Assembly: GCA_910589275.1 (NCBI GenBank)
Contig: CAJUTH010000066.1
Location: 1 to 11,504, forward strand
DNA length: 11,504 nt
From: an uncultured Dorea sp.
GTDB lineage: Bacteria > Bacillota > Clostridia > Lachnospirales > Lachnospiraceae
Direction: 5' to 3'
A model generated the notes under the pieces. It did no database searches. It was not told the origin of the DNA and worked only from the letters and a program-made list of their open reading frames with translations. Below are positions 1-7,976 of this stretch, one piece after another. The first letter of the stretch is position 1. Each line of letters opens with the position of its first letter. Position numbers and translations under genes: made by a program.

Positions 1-69
1 TGAATCGGGGCTAATGTTTCAATTATTTTGGGACATTTTCAAAAACGCTTGACAGCAAATTCTACAATC

Positions 70-1368
70 TTATAAAAACGGGTTTTCATATATTGCCGCT
101 CTTCCAAGCTTTTCTTCAATCCGCAGAAGCTGATTGTACTTCTCCACCCGCTCGGAACGGCACGGAGCGCCCGTCTTGATCTGGCCGGTATTAAACGCGG
201 CCGCAATGTCTGCGATCATGGTATCCGCCGTCTCTCCGGACCGGTGGGATACCACCGCCCTGTACCCGGCTGTCTTTGCCATCTCAACCGCTTCAAAGGC
301 TTCGCTTAAGGTTCCAATCTGATTGACCTTTATGAGAATTGCATTTGCAACGCCTTTTTCAATGCCCTTCTTTAACCGTTTTGTATTCGTCACAAACAGA
401 TCGTCTCCCACAAGCTGGATATCCCGTCCCAGCCTGGTAGTCAAAAGCTCCCAGCCATCCCAGTCCTCCTCGTCCAGCGGGTCTTCGATGGATACAATTG
501 GGAATTTTTCTGCCAGTTCTTCATAGTATTCAATCAGTTCCTCTGAGGAACGGATGATCTGACTGCCATGCATCTTGCTTTCCCCTTCAAATACATAGTT
601 CTTTTGCTGACCGTCGTATAATTCTGATGCCGCCACATCCAAGGCGATCACAATGTCCTTACCCGGCTCATACCTCGCCATCTTTACCGCTTCCACAATG
701 AACTTAAGGACTGCCTCCGCATCAGGAAGATCCGGAGCAAAGCCGCCTTCGTCTCCTACCGCCGTGCTGAAACCTTTGCTTTTCAATCGCTTTTTTAAGG
801 CATGGTAAACCTCCGCGCACATACGCAGTCCTTCCTTAAAACAGCAGGCTCCCACCGGCATGATCATAAATTCCTGAATATCAATGGTATTATCCGCATG
901 CCTTCCCCCATTCATGATATTCATCATGGGAACCGGCATACGCCGGGCGCCTACGCCTCCAAGATAGGAATACAGCGGAAGCTCAAGCGCGGCCGCAGCC
1001 GCTCTTGCTGCCGCCATAGAAACGCCCAGAATCGCATTTGCCCCCAGATTTTTCTTATTATCGGTTCCGTCCAGCCGAATCAGCACGTCGTCAAGCTGCC
1101 GCTGCTGGAACACATTCATGCCGATGATTTCCGGGGCGATTTTCGCATTTACATGATCCGCCGCTGTCTCCACTCCCAGTCCATTATATCTCTTATTTCG
1201 ATCACGGAGCTCCACCGCTTCAAACTGCCCTGTAGACGCTCCTGATGGGACGCTTGCCCGTCCGGTAATCCTTTCTCCTGCCAGTACCTCTACTTCTATC
1301 GTCGGATTCCCTCGGGAATCAAGTATTTCTCTCGCGTATACATCTGTAATCGGCATAAATCCATACAT
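70..1368 (-). CDS. eno: Enolase (phosphopyruvate hydratase)
   Basis: Converts 2-phosphoglycerate to phosphoenolpyruvate in cytosolic glycolysis. Family hallmarks are present in order: the N-terminal REILDSRGNPT and SVPSGASTG loop, MNIMNGGRHADN with its active-site His, the DIQEFMIMPVGA metal/substrate region, GDEGGFAP with the catalytic Glu, the SIEDPLDEEDW and VGDDLFVTN metal-binding strands, ILIKVNQIGT with the catalytic Lys, SHRSGETAD, and a normal C-terminus. The open frame extends upstream to a TTG at 1449 and an ATG at 1440. I chose the ATG at 1366-1368 because a GGAGGT ribosome binding site (1378-1383) lies 9 bases before it and the resulting 432 aa is the usual family length. An ATG four codons further in (1354-1356) is possible but is badly spaced. 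The gene follows glmM by 97 bases with no clear separate promoter, so co-transcription is plausible. A hairpin covers its ribosome binding site (separate entry). Confidence 0.97.
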   Translation of the reverse strand: MYGFMPITDVYAREILDSRGNPTIEVEVLAGERITGRASVPSGASTGQFEAVELRDRNKRYNGLGVETAADHVNAKIAPEIIGMNVFQQRQLDDVLIRLDGTDNKKNLGANAILGVSMAAARAAAAALELPLYSYLGGVGARRMPVPMMNIMNGGRHADNTIDIQEFMIMPVGACCFKEGLRMCAEVYHALKKRLKSKGFSTAVGDEGGFAPDLPDAEAVLKFIVEAVKMARYEPGKDIVIALDVAASELYDGQQKNYVFEGESKMHGSQIIRSSEELIEYYEELAEKFPIVSIEDPLDEEDWDGWELLTTRLGRDIQLVGDDLFVTNTKRLKKGIEKGVANAILIKVNQIGTLSEAFEAVEMAKTAGYRAVVSHRSGETADTMIADIAAAFNTGQIKTGAPCRSERVEKYNQLLRIEEKLGRAAIYENPFL

Positions 1369-1371
1369 AAA

Positions 1372-1407
1372 AATAATACCTCCCTTACACTTACAGGAGG
1401 TATTATT
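1372..1407 (-). promoter_or_regulatory. Perfect 12-bp inverted repeat sequestering the eno ribosome binding site
   Basis: In the eno mRNA the arm AATAATACCTCC (plus coordinates 1396-1407) is followed by a 12-nt loop and then its exact complement GGAGGTATTATT (1372-1383). The second arm contains the entire eno Shine-Dalgarno sequence, so the folded RNA would bury it opposite an anti-Shine-Dalgarno-like ACCTCC. A short U-rich tract (ATTATTTTT) follows, so the same hairpin could also act as a weak terminator or attenuator between glmM and eno. The repeat is seen directly; the regulatory role is inferred. Confidence 0.6.
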
Positions 1408-1465
1408 ACCAAAAACTTTCTCTTCATTCCAGATAGACATCCGCTTCAACTGGAAAAATAAGTAT

Positions 1466-2809
1466 TTACCCGATAACCAATCCTTCTCTTCGGATCACAT
1501 CGATTACCTGATCTACATACTTTTCACACAACTCATCCGTAACCGCTTCTACCATCACACGGATTACCGGTTCTGTGCCGCTCTCCCTTACCAGAATACG
1601 GCCTTCGTCTCCCAATTCCTCTGCCACCGCATTGACCGCATGATTTACCGCCTCATTCTCTCTGGCCGTCTTTTTATCAACCACACGCAGATTCTTCAGA
1701 AGCTGCGGATAAATCTTCACCGGCTCCGCAAGCTTACCAAGGCTCATCTTCTTTTCCAGCATAACCTCCATGATCATCAAAGACGTTAAAATGCCGTCTC
1801 CCGTAGTCGCATGCTTGCTGAAAATAATATGTCCAGACTGCTCGCCGCCAAGAGAATAATTATTTTTAACCATATTCTCGTACACATATTTATCCCCGAC
1901 AGCCGTTTTCTCATACTTCAGCCCAGCTTTATCACATGCCTTATACAGCCCCAGATTAGACATAATCGTCGTAACGATGGTATCCTGGTTCAGACGCCCC
2001 GTCTCCTTCATATATTTACCGCAGATATAGAGGATCAAATCTCCGTCTACCACGCTGCCATTTTCATCAATGGCGATACACCGGTCCGCGTCCCCGTCAT
2101 AGGCGAAGCCTACATCCAGCTTTTTCTCTTTTACATATTCCTGAAGCACTTCAATATGGGTAGAGCCGCAGTTTGTATTGATATTGGTCCCATCAGGCTC
2201 ATTATTAATTACATAAGTCTTTGCTCCCAATGCATCAAACACACTCTTGGCAATCATAAACGCGCTGCCGTTTGAGCAGTCCAGCCCTACTCGTTTTCCT
2301 TCAAAAGAACGGGTTGCCAGCGAAATCAGATATCCGATATAACGATTCCTTCCCGCAGAATAATCGGTAGTGCGTCCTATCTTGTCTTTCTTTGCCAGCG
2401 GAAGCTCTTCGATCTCCCCGTCAATGTAGGCCTCAATCTTCTCTTCTACTTCCGCCTCCATCTTATGCCCTTTCCCGTTGATAATCTTAATTCCATTATC
2501 ATAGAACGGATTATGACTTGCCGAAATCATAATACCGCAGTCAAAATCCTCCGTTCTCGTCACATAAGATACGCTGGGCGTAGTCGTAACATGAAGCAGG
2601 CATACATCCGCACCGGAAGCCGTCAGTCCGGCTACCAATGAATATTCAAACATATAACTGCTCCGTCTGGTATCTTTTCCAATCACCACTCTTGCTCTGT
2701 GTTCCTGCCCGTAATACCATCCCAAATACCGCCCCACTTTAAAGGCATGTTCCACCGTCAGTACATCATTCGCCTCCCCGCGAAATCCATCTGTTCCAAA
2801 ATATTTCAT
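1466..2809 (-). CDS. glmM: Phosphoglucosamine mutase
   Basis: Interconverts glucosamine-6-phosphate and glucosamine-1-phosphate on the way to UDP-GlcNAc, and so feeds peptidoglycan synthesis. The 447-aa length is normal for the family. It opens with the KYFGTDGFRGEAN motif typical of GlmM. The phosphoserine loop ISASHNP has its catalytic Ser at about residue 98, the metal loop DGDADR is at about 238-243, sugar recognition is by GGEQSGHI, and the C-terminal phosphate-binding motif is RESGTEPVIRVMVEA. The ATG at 2807-2809 has an AAGGAG ribosome binding site about 11 bases upstream. In many Firmicutes glmM follows cdaA-ybbR; here it lies downstream of the Trk genes and upstream of eno. A promoter-like sequence in the 83-base gap after trkH suggests it starts its own transcript. 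Confidence 0.97.
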   Translation of the reverse strand: MKYFGTDGFRGEANDVLTVEHAFKVGRYLGWYYGQEHRARVVIGKDTRRSSYMFEYSLVAGLTASGADVCLLHVTTTPSVSYVTRTEDFDCGIMISASHNPFYDNGIKIINGKGHKMEAEVEEKIEAYIDGEIEELPLAKKDKIGRTTDYSAGRNRYIGYLISLATRSFEGKRVGLDCSNGSAFMIAKSVFDALGAKTYVINNEPDGTNINTNCGSTHIEVLQEYVKEKKLDVGFAYDGDADRCIAIDENGSVVDGDLILYICGKYMKETGRLNQDTIVTTIMSNLGLYKACDKAGLKYEKTAVGDKYVYENMVKNNYSLGGEQSGHIIFSKHATTGDGILTSLMIMEVMLEKKMSLGKLAEPVKIYPQLLKNLRVVDKKTARENEAVNHAVNAVAEELGDEGRILVRESGTEPVIRVMVEAVTDELCEKYVDQVIDVIRREGLVIG

Positions 2810-2846
2810 AATCGTATGCTCTCCTTAATCACAAATCATCTTATTT

Positions 2847-2875
2847 ATTGTATCGCTTTCTCATGAAATATACAA
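2847..2875 (-). promoter_or_regulatory. Probable sigma-A promoter for glmM(-eno)
   Basis: On the minus strand TTGTAT (2870-2875) and TACAAT (2847-2852) are separated by exactly 17 bases, about 40 bases before the glmM start codon and inside the trkH-glmM gap. Four and five of six bases match the -35 and -10 consensus respectively. This is inferred from sequence only. Confidence 0.55.
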
Positions 2876-2892
2876 CATATTTTACCTTCTGT

Positions 2893-4347
2893 TTAACTGT
2901 GAGACCATGTGCTGCGTGAAAATAAAATCAAAATCGGGAATATCTCCAAACGTCCCGCCAGCATATCTGCAATCAATACTATCTTGGAAAGGGGACTATA
3001 GGCGGCAAAATTGCAGGTTGGACCTACCGCGTCAAATCCCGGTCCGATATTATTAAAGCATGCCAGTACTGCCGATATGTTTGTAGTAATGGAAAATCCG
3101 TCTAGGGAAATCACTATAAAGCTGAGCAAAACTATCACAACATAAGCCGCCAGATACGCGTTGGTATTTTCCAGCACCTTTTCATCTACCATCTGTCCGT
3201 TATTCCGTACAATCTGCACCTTCTGAGGATGCAGGACCTTACGTATATTCCTGCGCAGGCTTTTTAAAAGAAGCAGAGCCCGTCCGCATTTCAAACCGCC
3301 GCCGGTACTTCCGGCACAGGCTCCTACCACCATCAAAGACAGCAGGACCGCTTTGGAAAAACTAGGCCACAGATCAAAATCCGTTGTTGCAAAGCCGGTT
3401 GTAGTCATAATACTTGCCACCTGAAACGCCGCATGGCGGACCGTCTCCCCCAAAGTACCGTAAAAGCCTTTCAGATTCCAGACAATCAATACGATGCTTC
3501 CAATGACAACCCCCAGGTACATCCGAAGTTCTTCATCACGGAATACATTCTTAAACTTCCGCATCAGCAGCAGATAATAGCAGCTAAAATTCACCCCGAA
3601 CAGCAGCATAAATACTGTGCATACATTCTGCAGGTACGGACTGTAGCCGGCAATACTATCATTACGGATGCCAAAGCCTCCTGTCCCCGCAGTTCCAAAC
3701 GCAGTACATACCGCGTCAAATACCGGCATTTTTCCAATCAGAAGAAATACCACATTCAAAACGGTCAGAAGAATATAAATCAAGTACAAAATCTTTGCTG
3801 TGTCTTTCATCTTCGGTACCAGCTTGCCCACATTAGGCCCTGGACTCTCTGCCCTCAGGATATGCATCGTATATCCTCGTCCTCTGCCCCCCGCGGGTAT
3901 AATCGCCAGAAGAAACACCAGCACACCCATGCCGCCCAGCCAATGGCTGAAACTCCTCCAATACAGGAGCCCTTTCGACATACCCTCCACTTTCGGAAGA
4001 ATGGATGCCCCCGTGGTTGTGAATCCGGAGACAATCTCAAATAATGCATCTAAATAACTTGGAATCTCGCCGGATAAAAAAAACGGCAGACATCCAAGAA
4101 GTCCCATAACAATCCAACTGATCCCCGCACAGACCAGCCCTTCTTTCGCATAAAACCGGCTCTCTGTCTTCCGGCAAAACAGATACAGCCCCATAACAGC
4201 CAGACAGATAATCGAAAGACTCCATAAAAACGCCTGAAATGCCTGAACCTCACCGCACACAAAAGAAACCACTGCCGCAGGAACCATAAACGCACCCTCA
4301 ACAGCTAATATCTGGGCGAGAAAACGCCCTACCATCTTATAATTCAT
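2893..4347 (-). CDS. trkH: Trk/Ktr-family potassium transporter, membrane subunit
   Basis: Ion-conducting subunit of a K+ uptake system, embedded in the cytoplasmic membrane and gated by the cytosolic TrkA partner encoded just upstream. The 484-aa protein is hydrophobic throughout and shows the four repeated pore segments: P1 with TTTGAS, P2 with GTAGTGGFG, P3 with TTTGFATTD and P4 with NNIGPGF. Each keeps the selectivity-filter glycine. SHWLGGMGVLVF follows P1 and GRLEIFP is near the C-terminus, both family signatures. The ATG at 4345-4347 has a GAGGAG ribosome binding site 8 bases upstream, and only 17 bases separate it from the trkA stop, so the two are surely one transcript. The full length and two-RCK partner favour TrkH over the shorter KtrB. 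Confidence 0.95.
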   Translation of the reverse strand: MNYKMVGRFLAQILAVEGAFMVPAAVVSFVCGEVQAFQAFLWSLSIICLAVMGLYLFCRKTESRFYAKEGLVCAGISWIVMGLLGCLPFFLSGEIPSYLDALFEIVSGFTTTGASILPKVEGMSKGLLYWRSFSHWLGGMGVLVFLLAIIPAGGRGRGYTMHILRAESPGPNVGKLVPKMKDTAKILYLIYILLTVLNVVFLLIGKMPVFDAVCTAFGTAGTGGFGIRNDSIAGYSPYLQNVCTVFMLLFGVNFSCYYLLLMRKFKNVFRDEELRMYLGVVIGSIVLIVWNLKGFYGTLGETVRHAAFQVASIMTTTGFATTDFDLWPSFSKAVLLSLMVVGACAGSTGGGLKCGRALLLLKSLRRNIRKVLHPQKVQIVRNNGQMVDEKVLENTNAYLAAYVVIVLLSFIVISLDGFSITTNISAVLACFNNIGPGFDAVGPTCNFAAYSPLSKIVLIADMLAGRLEIFPILILFSRSTWSHS

Positions 4348-4364
4348 AACGACGTCTCCTCAGT

Positions 4365-5723
4365 TTATTCAAATATATCGTTTAGCTGATAAATAACTTC
4401 CTCCCGGCTGGATACCACAATTACAGTATCTCCCGCGTCAAAAGAAGACTCTCCATCAGGAATTTCCGTTCTTGCCTTGTGTGAAATGCTTGCAATTAGA
4501 ACATTTCTCTTAACCTGCACATCCTTCAGCGGTACGCCGCAATATCTAGTAGTCGGCTCTACAAGAAATTCCAGCGCCTCGGCATGTCCATCCGCAATGC
4601 CATGCACAGTAATCGCCGCCCCTGTCTGGTTATGCATTGCACGCACATACCGTACAATAGCATTGGCACAGAGATCTTTGGGGCTTATAATACTTCCAAG
4701 GGGAAGATTTTCTATAATCTGGGTATGCTCCAGATGCGCGATCTTAGTAATCACCTGGGAAACCCCAGAGCTATTTCCATAAAGGGAAATAATAATATTC
4801 TGTTCATCCATGCCAGTCATGGTAATCAATGCGTCGCATTTTTCGATGCCTTCACTCTCTAAAAGGCTCTGGCTGCTGGCATCTCCGTGGACAACACAGA
4901 CATCCGGCAGTTTATCCGTAAGTTCAAGGCATCTCTCATAATTCTTCTCTATAATCTGAACCTTAACGCCGCTTCTCCTAAGCTGCCATGCCAAATAAAA
5001 GCTGATTCTGCCTCCGCCGCAGATCATAACCCGCTTTACCTTATGGGTAATGATACCCAGATTCTTCAGAAGAATCGTCATATTATCTGTCGGCGCGGTA
5101 ACAAATATACGATCCCCCTCTCTCAGGACAAAATTACCATCCGGAGCAATTGCCTGTCCTTTCCGCAGGACGATACATACCAGCACTTTACAGCCCGCAA
5201 TCGTATTCAGATCATTCAGCGCCACATCCTTTAACTTACTCTCGCCATTAATTCGAAGCTCTACGATCTCAACCCGCCCTTTGGCAAAGGTATCCCTCTT
5301 AAGGAAGCCCGGATATTTCAATAGATGTTCAATCTCGATAGCCGCCTGTTTCTCTGGATTCACTGCCAGCGACAGCCCAAATCTGCCACGCATTCTGTAA
5401 ATCTGCTCCGAATATTCCGGATTACGGATTCTAGCAATCGTATGGATATCCGGATTCATGCTGTGCGCCGTCAGACAGCTCAGCAGGTTAATTTCATCCG
5501 CACTGGTTGCCGCAATCATCAAATCCGCGTCCTTTACCCCCGCCTGTTCTAAAATATCCATTGATGCACAGTTCCCGCGGATTGCCATAACATCATAACG
5601 TTCTATACTGCTCTCTAATACCTTCTGTTTTGAATCAATTAATGTAATATCATATCCGGCCGCGCTGAGTTCCCGGGTCAGGAAGGCTCCAACCTTGCCA
5701 TCTCCTGCAATCAATATTTTCAT
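4365..5723 (-). CDS. trkA: Trk potassium uptake regulatory subunit (two RCK domains)
   Basis: Cytosolic nucleotide-binding ring protein that gates TrkH. The 452 aa divide into two RCK_N-RCK_C repeats. The first begins MKILIAGDGKVGAFL with an intact GxGxxG Rossmann loop (residues 7-12) and an acidic residue (D30) ending strand 2. The second starts near residue 229 with VMICGGGRISFYLAW and the acidic residue in VQIIEKN. In the second loop the last glycine is Ser (GGGRIS), a departure from the usual motif that may weaken or alter nucleotide binding there. The ATG at 5721-5723 follows a strong GGAGGG ribosome binding site. A TATAAT hexamer at 5748-5753 (minus strand) is a candidate -10 in the AT-rich 79-base gap after the CPBP gene, but I see no convincing -35. 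Confidence 0.95.
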   Translation of the reverse strand: MKILIAGDGKVGAFLTRELSAAGYDITLIDSKQKVLESSIERYDVMAIRGNCASMDILEQAGVKDADLMIAATSADEINLLSCLTAHSMNPDIHTIARIRNPEYSEQIYRMRGRFGLSLAVNPEKQAAIEIEHLLKYPGFLKRDTFAKGRVEIVELRINGESKLKDVALNDLNTIAGCKVLVCIVLRKGQAIAPDGNFVLREGDRIFVTAPTDNMTILLKNLGIITHKVKRVMICGGGRISFYLAWQLRRSGVKVQIIEKNYERCLELTDKLPDVCVVHGDASSQSLLESEGIEKCDALITMTGMDEQNIIISLYGNSSGVSQVITKIAHLEHTQIIENLPLGSIISPKDLCANAIVRYVRAMHNQTGAAITVHGIADGHAEALEFLVEPTTRYCGVPLKDVQVKRNVLIASISHKARTEIPDGESSFDAGDTVIVVSSREEVIYQLNDIFE

Positions 5724-5802
5724 GTTTCCCTCCGCAAATATAAACCAATTATACTTTATATTCTATATTTTAGTTATAATACTGCTACAGCAATAACTTT
5801 TA

Positions 5803-6837
5803 TTAAAACATATAACGGGCAGCAGCAGCCATCTCAAAGCTAATTGAGATAAGCATCAGCACAAATCCGAAAAACATAGCGCCGACGCCTATTCCAACCA
5901 TCGCTGCCATTAACTTCTTCTTCTCCGGCGGAAACAATCCTCTGTCATAGCCCGGCCGGCCTCTATGCAGCAGATACCTCCCAATATAAATCAGCAGAGG
6001 CGCCCCGCCTGCCATCATCATATACAAGCCGACTGACGCCAGCGGCATCCTCATATCCCCAGCCGCTTCTACGCTTTCCGCCATTTCCCATACCTCTTCT
6101 CCGCCAAGAAATTCTATAAAAGCATTCATTATGCCTAGAAGAAGCACTGGTACGGCATTATTGATAAAGTGAAACAGCATATTATAAATCATATTCTCTG
6201 TCTCCAATAATATATAACCCATCGCTACTCCAAGCATCGCCGTGGGGATCATTCTCCAAACACTGCCGTGGCAGGCACCAAAAAATAAGGAGACAATAAT
6301 AATTCCTGTCCATTTGCTCTTTGCCCCGCGGAAGCAGCTAAGAAGCGCTCCGCGGAATGCAAGCTCCTCACAGATCGCCGGCGTCAGGGCAACAACCAGC
6401 ATTCCCAATATAACCGATATATTACTCACCAAATAATTTACGCCTTCGCTTGCGCCCATAACCTGCTCCGGATAGAAAAAGGTCACGATCAGCGTCACAA
6501 GAAGAGTAAGCAAATAGCTGCCGAACCACAGCAAAAAGGTTCCGGCAATCTTCATCCACTGTGGTTTCTTAAATGGAAAAATAACTTTAAGCTTCCCCCT
6601 GAAAATCAGAAATACCCCTACGCCTATACCGGCAAGAACCATTTCATGTACAATCGTACCGGCAATTCCCAAATACCGTCCCAAGATCTCACTCAGGAAA
6701 AATATATCGCCGATATATAATACTGCTAAGAGAACTGCAACCAAATATGGCTTCCTTCTCCTTTTATCCTTCCATATCATTTTGATTTCATTAAAATCTA
6801 CATATCTGCCCACTTTGTCTTTCGCTCCTCCTGTCAT
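5803..6837 (-). CDS. CPBP-family intramembrane metalloprotease-like protein
   Basis: Multi-pass membrane protein of the CPBP (CaaX protease and bacteriocin-processing) family. The diagnostic motifs are present in order: EELAFRG with the paired Glu and Arg (residues 157-162), FGACHG with His190 (FxxxH), and HFINN with His223 and Asn227 (HxxxN). Hydrophobic segments precede these motifs and at least two more follow (near 265-285 and 310-335), so the catalytic domain sits mid-protein. Members can be prenyl-protein proteases, bacteriocin self-immunity proteins or scaffolds; nothing adjacent identifies a substrate. The start is uncertain. The ATG at 6835-6837 has only a weak GGCGGC upstream, whereas a GTG at 6811-6813 has AGGAGG at 6827-6832, 13 bases away. 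The shorter form would be 336 aa. It lies downstream of the 32-bp dyad array. Confidence 0.85.
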   Translation of the reverse strand: MTGGAKDKVGRYVDFNEIKMIWKDKRRRKPYLVAVLLAVLYIGDIFFLSEILGRYLGIAGTIVHEMVLAGIGVGVFLIFRGKLKVIFPFKKPQWMKIAGTFLLWFGSYLLTLLVTLIVTFFYPEQVMGASEGVNYLVSNISVILGMLVVALTPAICEELAFRGALLSCFRGAKSKWTGIIIVSLFFGACHGSVWRMIPTAMLGVAMGYILLETENMIYNMLFHFINNAVPVLLLGIMNAFIEFLGGEEVWEMAESVEAAGDMRMPLASVGLYMMMAGGAPLLIYIGRYLLHRGRPGYDRGLFPPEKKKLMAAMVGIGVGAMFFGFVLMLISISFEMAAAARYMF

Positions 6838-6857
6838 AATTCAGCCGCCGTCACATC

Positions 6858-6985
6858 TATACCTTATTGAACATTAGTCGTTCAATAAGTATACCCTATT
6901 GAACATTAGCAATTCAATAAGTATACCTTATTGAATATTAGTAGTTCAATAAGTATACCTTATTGAATATTAGTAGTTCAATAAG
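6858..6985. repeat. Four tandem 32-bp dyad-symmetric repeats
   Basis: Units are at 6858-6889, 6890-6921, 6922-6953 and 6954-6985. Each contains CTTATTGAA, a 9-base centre and TTCAATAAG, a perfect 9-bp inverted repeat in units 1, 3 and 4; unit 2 has one arm change. TATAC separates successive dyads. Units 3 and 4 are identical, and units 1 and 2 differ from them at a few central bases. A TATA remnant follows the last unit. The array fills the gap between the sirtuin stop (6993) and the CPBP start. Every unit presents the same dyad at a spacing of about three helical turns. Confidence 0.95.
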
Positions 6986-6992
6986 TATAGAA

Positions 6993-7721
6993 TTACAAAA
7001 CCTCAATCTGCCCCAAAATTTCACCGATTGGCGCGGCAATACTAAGTTCTGCCCCCACTTCTCTCGCTGTTGCACTCTTATTAATCACAACCAGATGCCT
7101 GCCGCGGAAATAATCAATAAAACCCGCCGCCGGATATACCACCAGCGATGTTCCCCCAATAATTAATGTGTCCGCCTCACTAATTGCACGGATACTTCTT
7201 TCAATGATACTAGAATCTAACCCTTCTTCATATAATACCACGTCCGGCTTAATGATTCCACCACATTTACACTTTGGTACGCCCTCGGAGTGTTTCACAT
7301 ATGCCGCATCATAAAATCCGCCGCATTTCCTGCAGTAATTACGATGTATGCTTCCATGAAGCTCCAATACATTTTTACTTCCCGCCATCTGATGAAGGCC
7401 GTCGATATTCTGGGTAATCACAGCCGTAAGCTTTCCTTTCTCCTCCAGTTCTGCAAGCTTTTTGTGAGCCGCATTCGGCTTCGCGTCCAAAAACATCATC
7501 TTATCTTTATAAAACTCATAAAAACCTTCTGTATTTCTCATAAAAAAACTGTGGCTGACAATCTGTTCCGGGGAATATTTATAATTCTGCTGATACAATC
7601 CGTCCGCACTCCGAAAATCCGGAATATTACTTTCCGTTGACACCCCTGCTCCGCCGAAAAATACGATATGTCTGCTGTCGTCTATGATCTCCTGTAATTT
7701 ATTTATCTCTTGTTCGTACAT
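6993..7721 (-). CDS. NAD-dependent protein deacylase, sirtuin (Sir2/CobB family)
   Basis: Removes acyl groups from protein lysines using NAD+ and releases nicotinamide and O-acyl-ADP-ribose; cytosolic. The 242 aa make a minimal sirtuin catalytic core. The NAD-binding GAGVSTESNIPDFR is at residues 24-37, TQNID at 103-107, the catalytic His is H122 in ELHGS, a Zn ribbon uses Cys130, Cys133, Cys151 and Cys153, and GGTSLVVYPAAG (189-200) and VVINK follow. The overall pattern resembles the bacterial class U enzymes. ATG 7719-7721 has an AAGGAG ribosome binding site about 8 bases upstream and a promoter about 55 bases upstream. The gene lies upstream of the CPBP gene on the same strand, separated by the dyad array. 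A functional link between the two is not evident. Confidence 0.95.
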   Translation of the reverse strand: MYEQEINKLQEIIDDSRHIVFFGGAGVSTESNIPDFRSADGLYQQNYKYSPEQIVSHSFFMRNTEGFYEFYKDKMMFLDAKPNAAHKKLAELEEKGKLTAVITQNIDGLHQMAGSKNVLELHGSIHRNYCRKCGGFYDAAYVKHSEGVPKCKCGGIIKPDVVLYEEGLDSSIIERSIRAISEADTLIIGGTSLVVYPAAGFIDYFRGRHLVVINKSATAREVGAELSIAAPIGEILGQIEVL

Positions 7722-7775
7722 TGTTCATTCTCCTTTTCCCACAAATTTAGAGTGTAAATTTCCTTTTGATTATTA

Positions 7776-7804
7776 ATTATACTTCATAAAAGCGTGAATC
7801 TAAA
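7776..7804 (-). promoter_or_regulatory. Probable promoter of the sirtuin gene
   Basis: On the minus strand TTTAGA (7799-7804) and TATAAT (7776-7781) are separated by 17 bases, 55 bases before the ATG. The -10 is a perfect consensus match and the -35 matches four of six bases. It lies in an AT-rich gap shared with the divergent tRNA promoter. Confidence 0.6.
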
Positions 7805-7842
7805 TGCCAAATACAAAAAATTTGCAAAAAATAAAAAAACAT

Positions 7843-7871
7843 TTGCAAAATCTATAGGTATATGCTAGAAT
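7843..7871 (+). promoter_or_regulatory. Probable promoter of tRNA-Leu
   Basis: TTGCAA (7843-7848), a 17-base spacer and TAGAAT (7866-7871), preceded by an extended -10 TG at 7863-7864. Transcription would start about 5 bases before the mature tRNA 5' end at 7883. The upstream flank is A-rich, as expected for a stable-RNA promoter. Confidence 0.6.
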
Positions 7872-7882
7872 AACATTTGCGA

Positions 7883-7966
7883 GCGGAGATGGCGGAATGG
7901 CAGACGCGCTAGATTCAGGTTCTAGTGGGAGTTTATCCTGTGAGGGTTCAAGTCCCTTTCTCCGCA
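7883..7966 (+). tRNA. tRNA-Leu(CAG)
   Basis: Acceptor stem GCGGAGA (7883-7889) pairs with TCTCCGC (7959-7965), with discriminator A at 7966. The anticodon stem CTAGA/TCTAG encloses the seven-base loop TTCAGGT, giving anticodon CAG at 7916-7918, which reads CUG. The long variable arm (GGGAG...ATCCT) is the class II form typical of leucine tRNA, and the T-arm contains GTTCAAG. No CCA is encoded. The 3' end abuts the integrated element, making this tRNA its probable attachment site. Confidence 0.95.
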
Positions 7967-7976
7967 GTTAAGAAAG

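Noticed and set aside
1369..1449. N-terminal extension of enolase to the TTG at 1449 or the ATG at 1440
   Set aside because: It would add 24-27 residues that look unlike enolase, has only a poor upstream binding site, and crosses the hairpin. It is kept only as a possible minor product in the findings.
6858..6985. CRISPR array
   Set aside because: The 32-bp units abut one another with only a 5-base link and no unique spacers, and no cas gene is present. It is a tandem repeat.
6858..6985. Conventional intrinsic terminator for the sirtuin gene
   Set aside because: The hairpin stems are AT-rich and no U-tract follows any unit.
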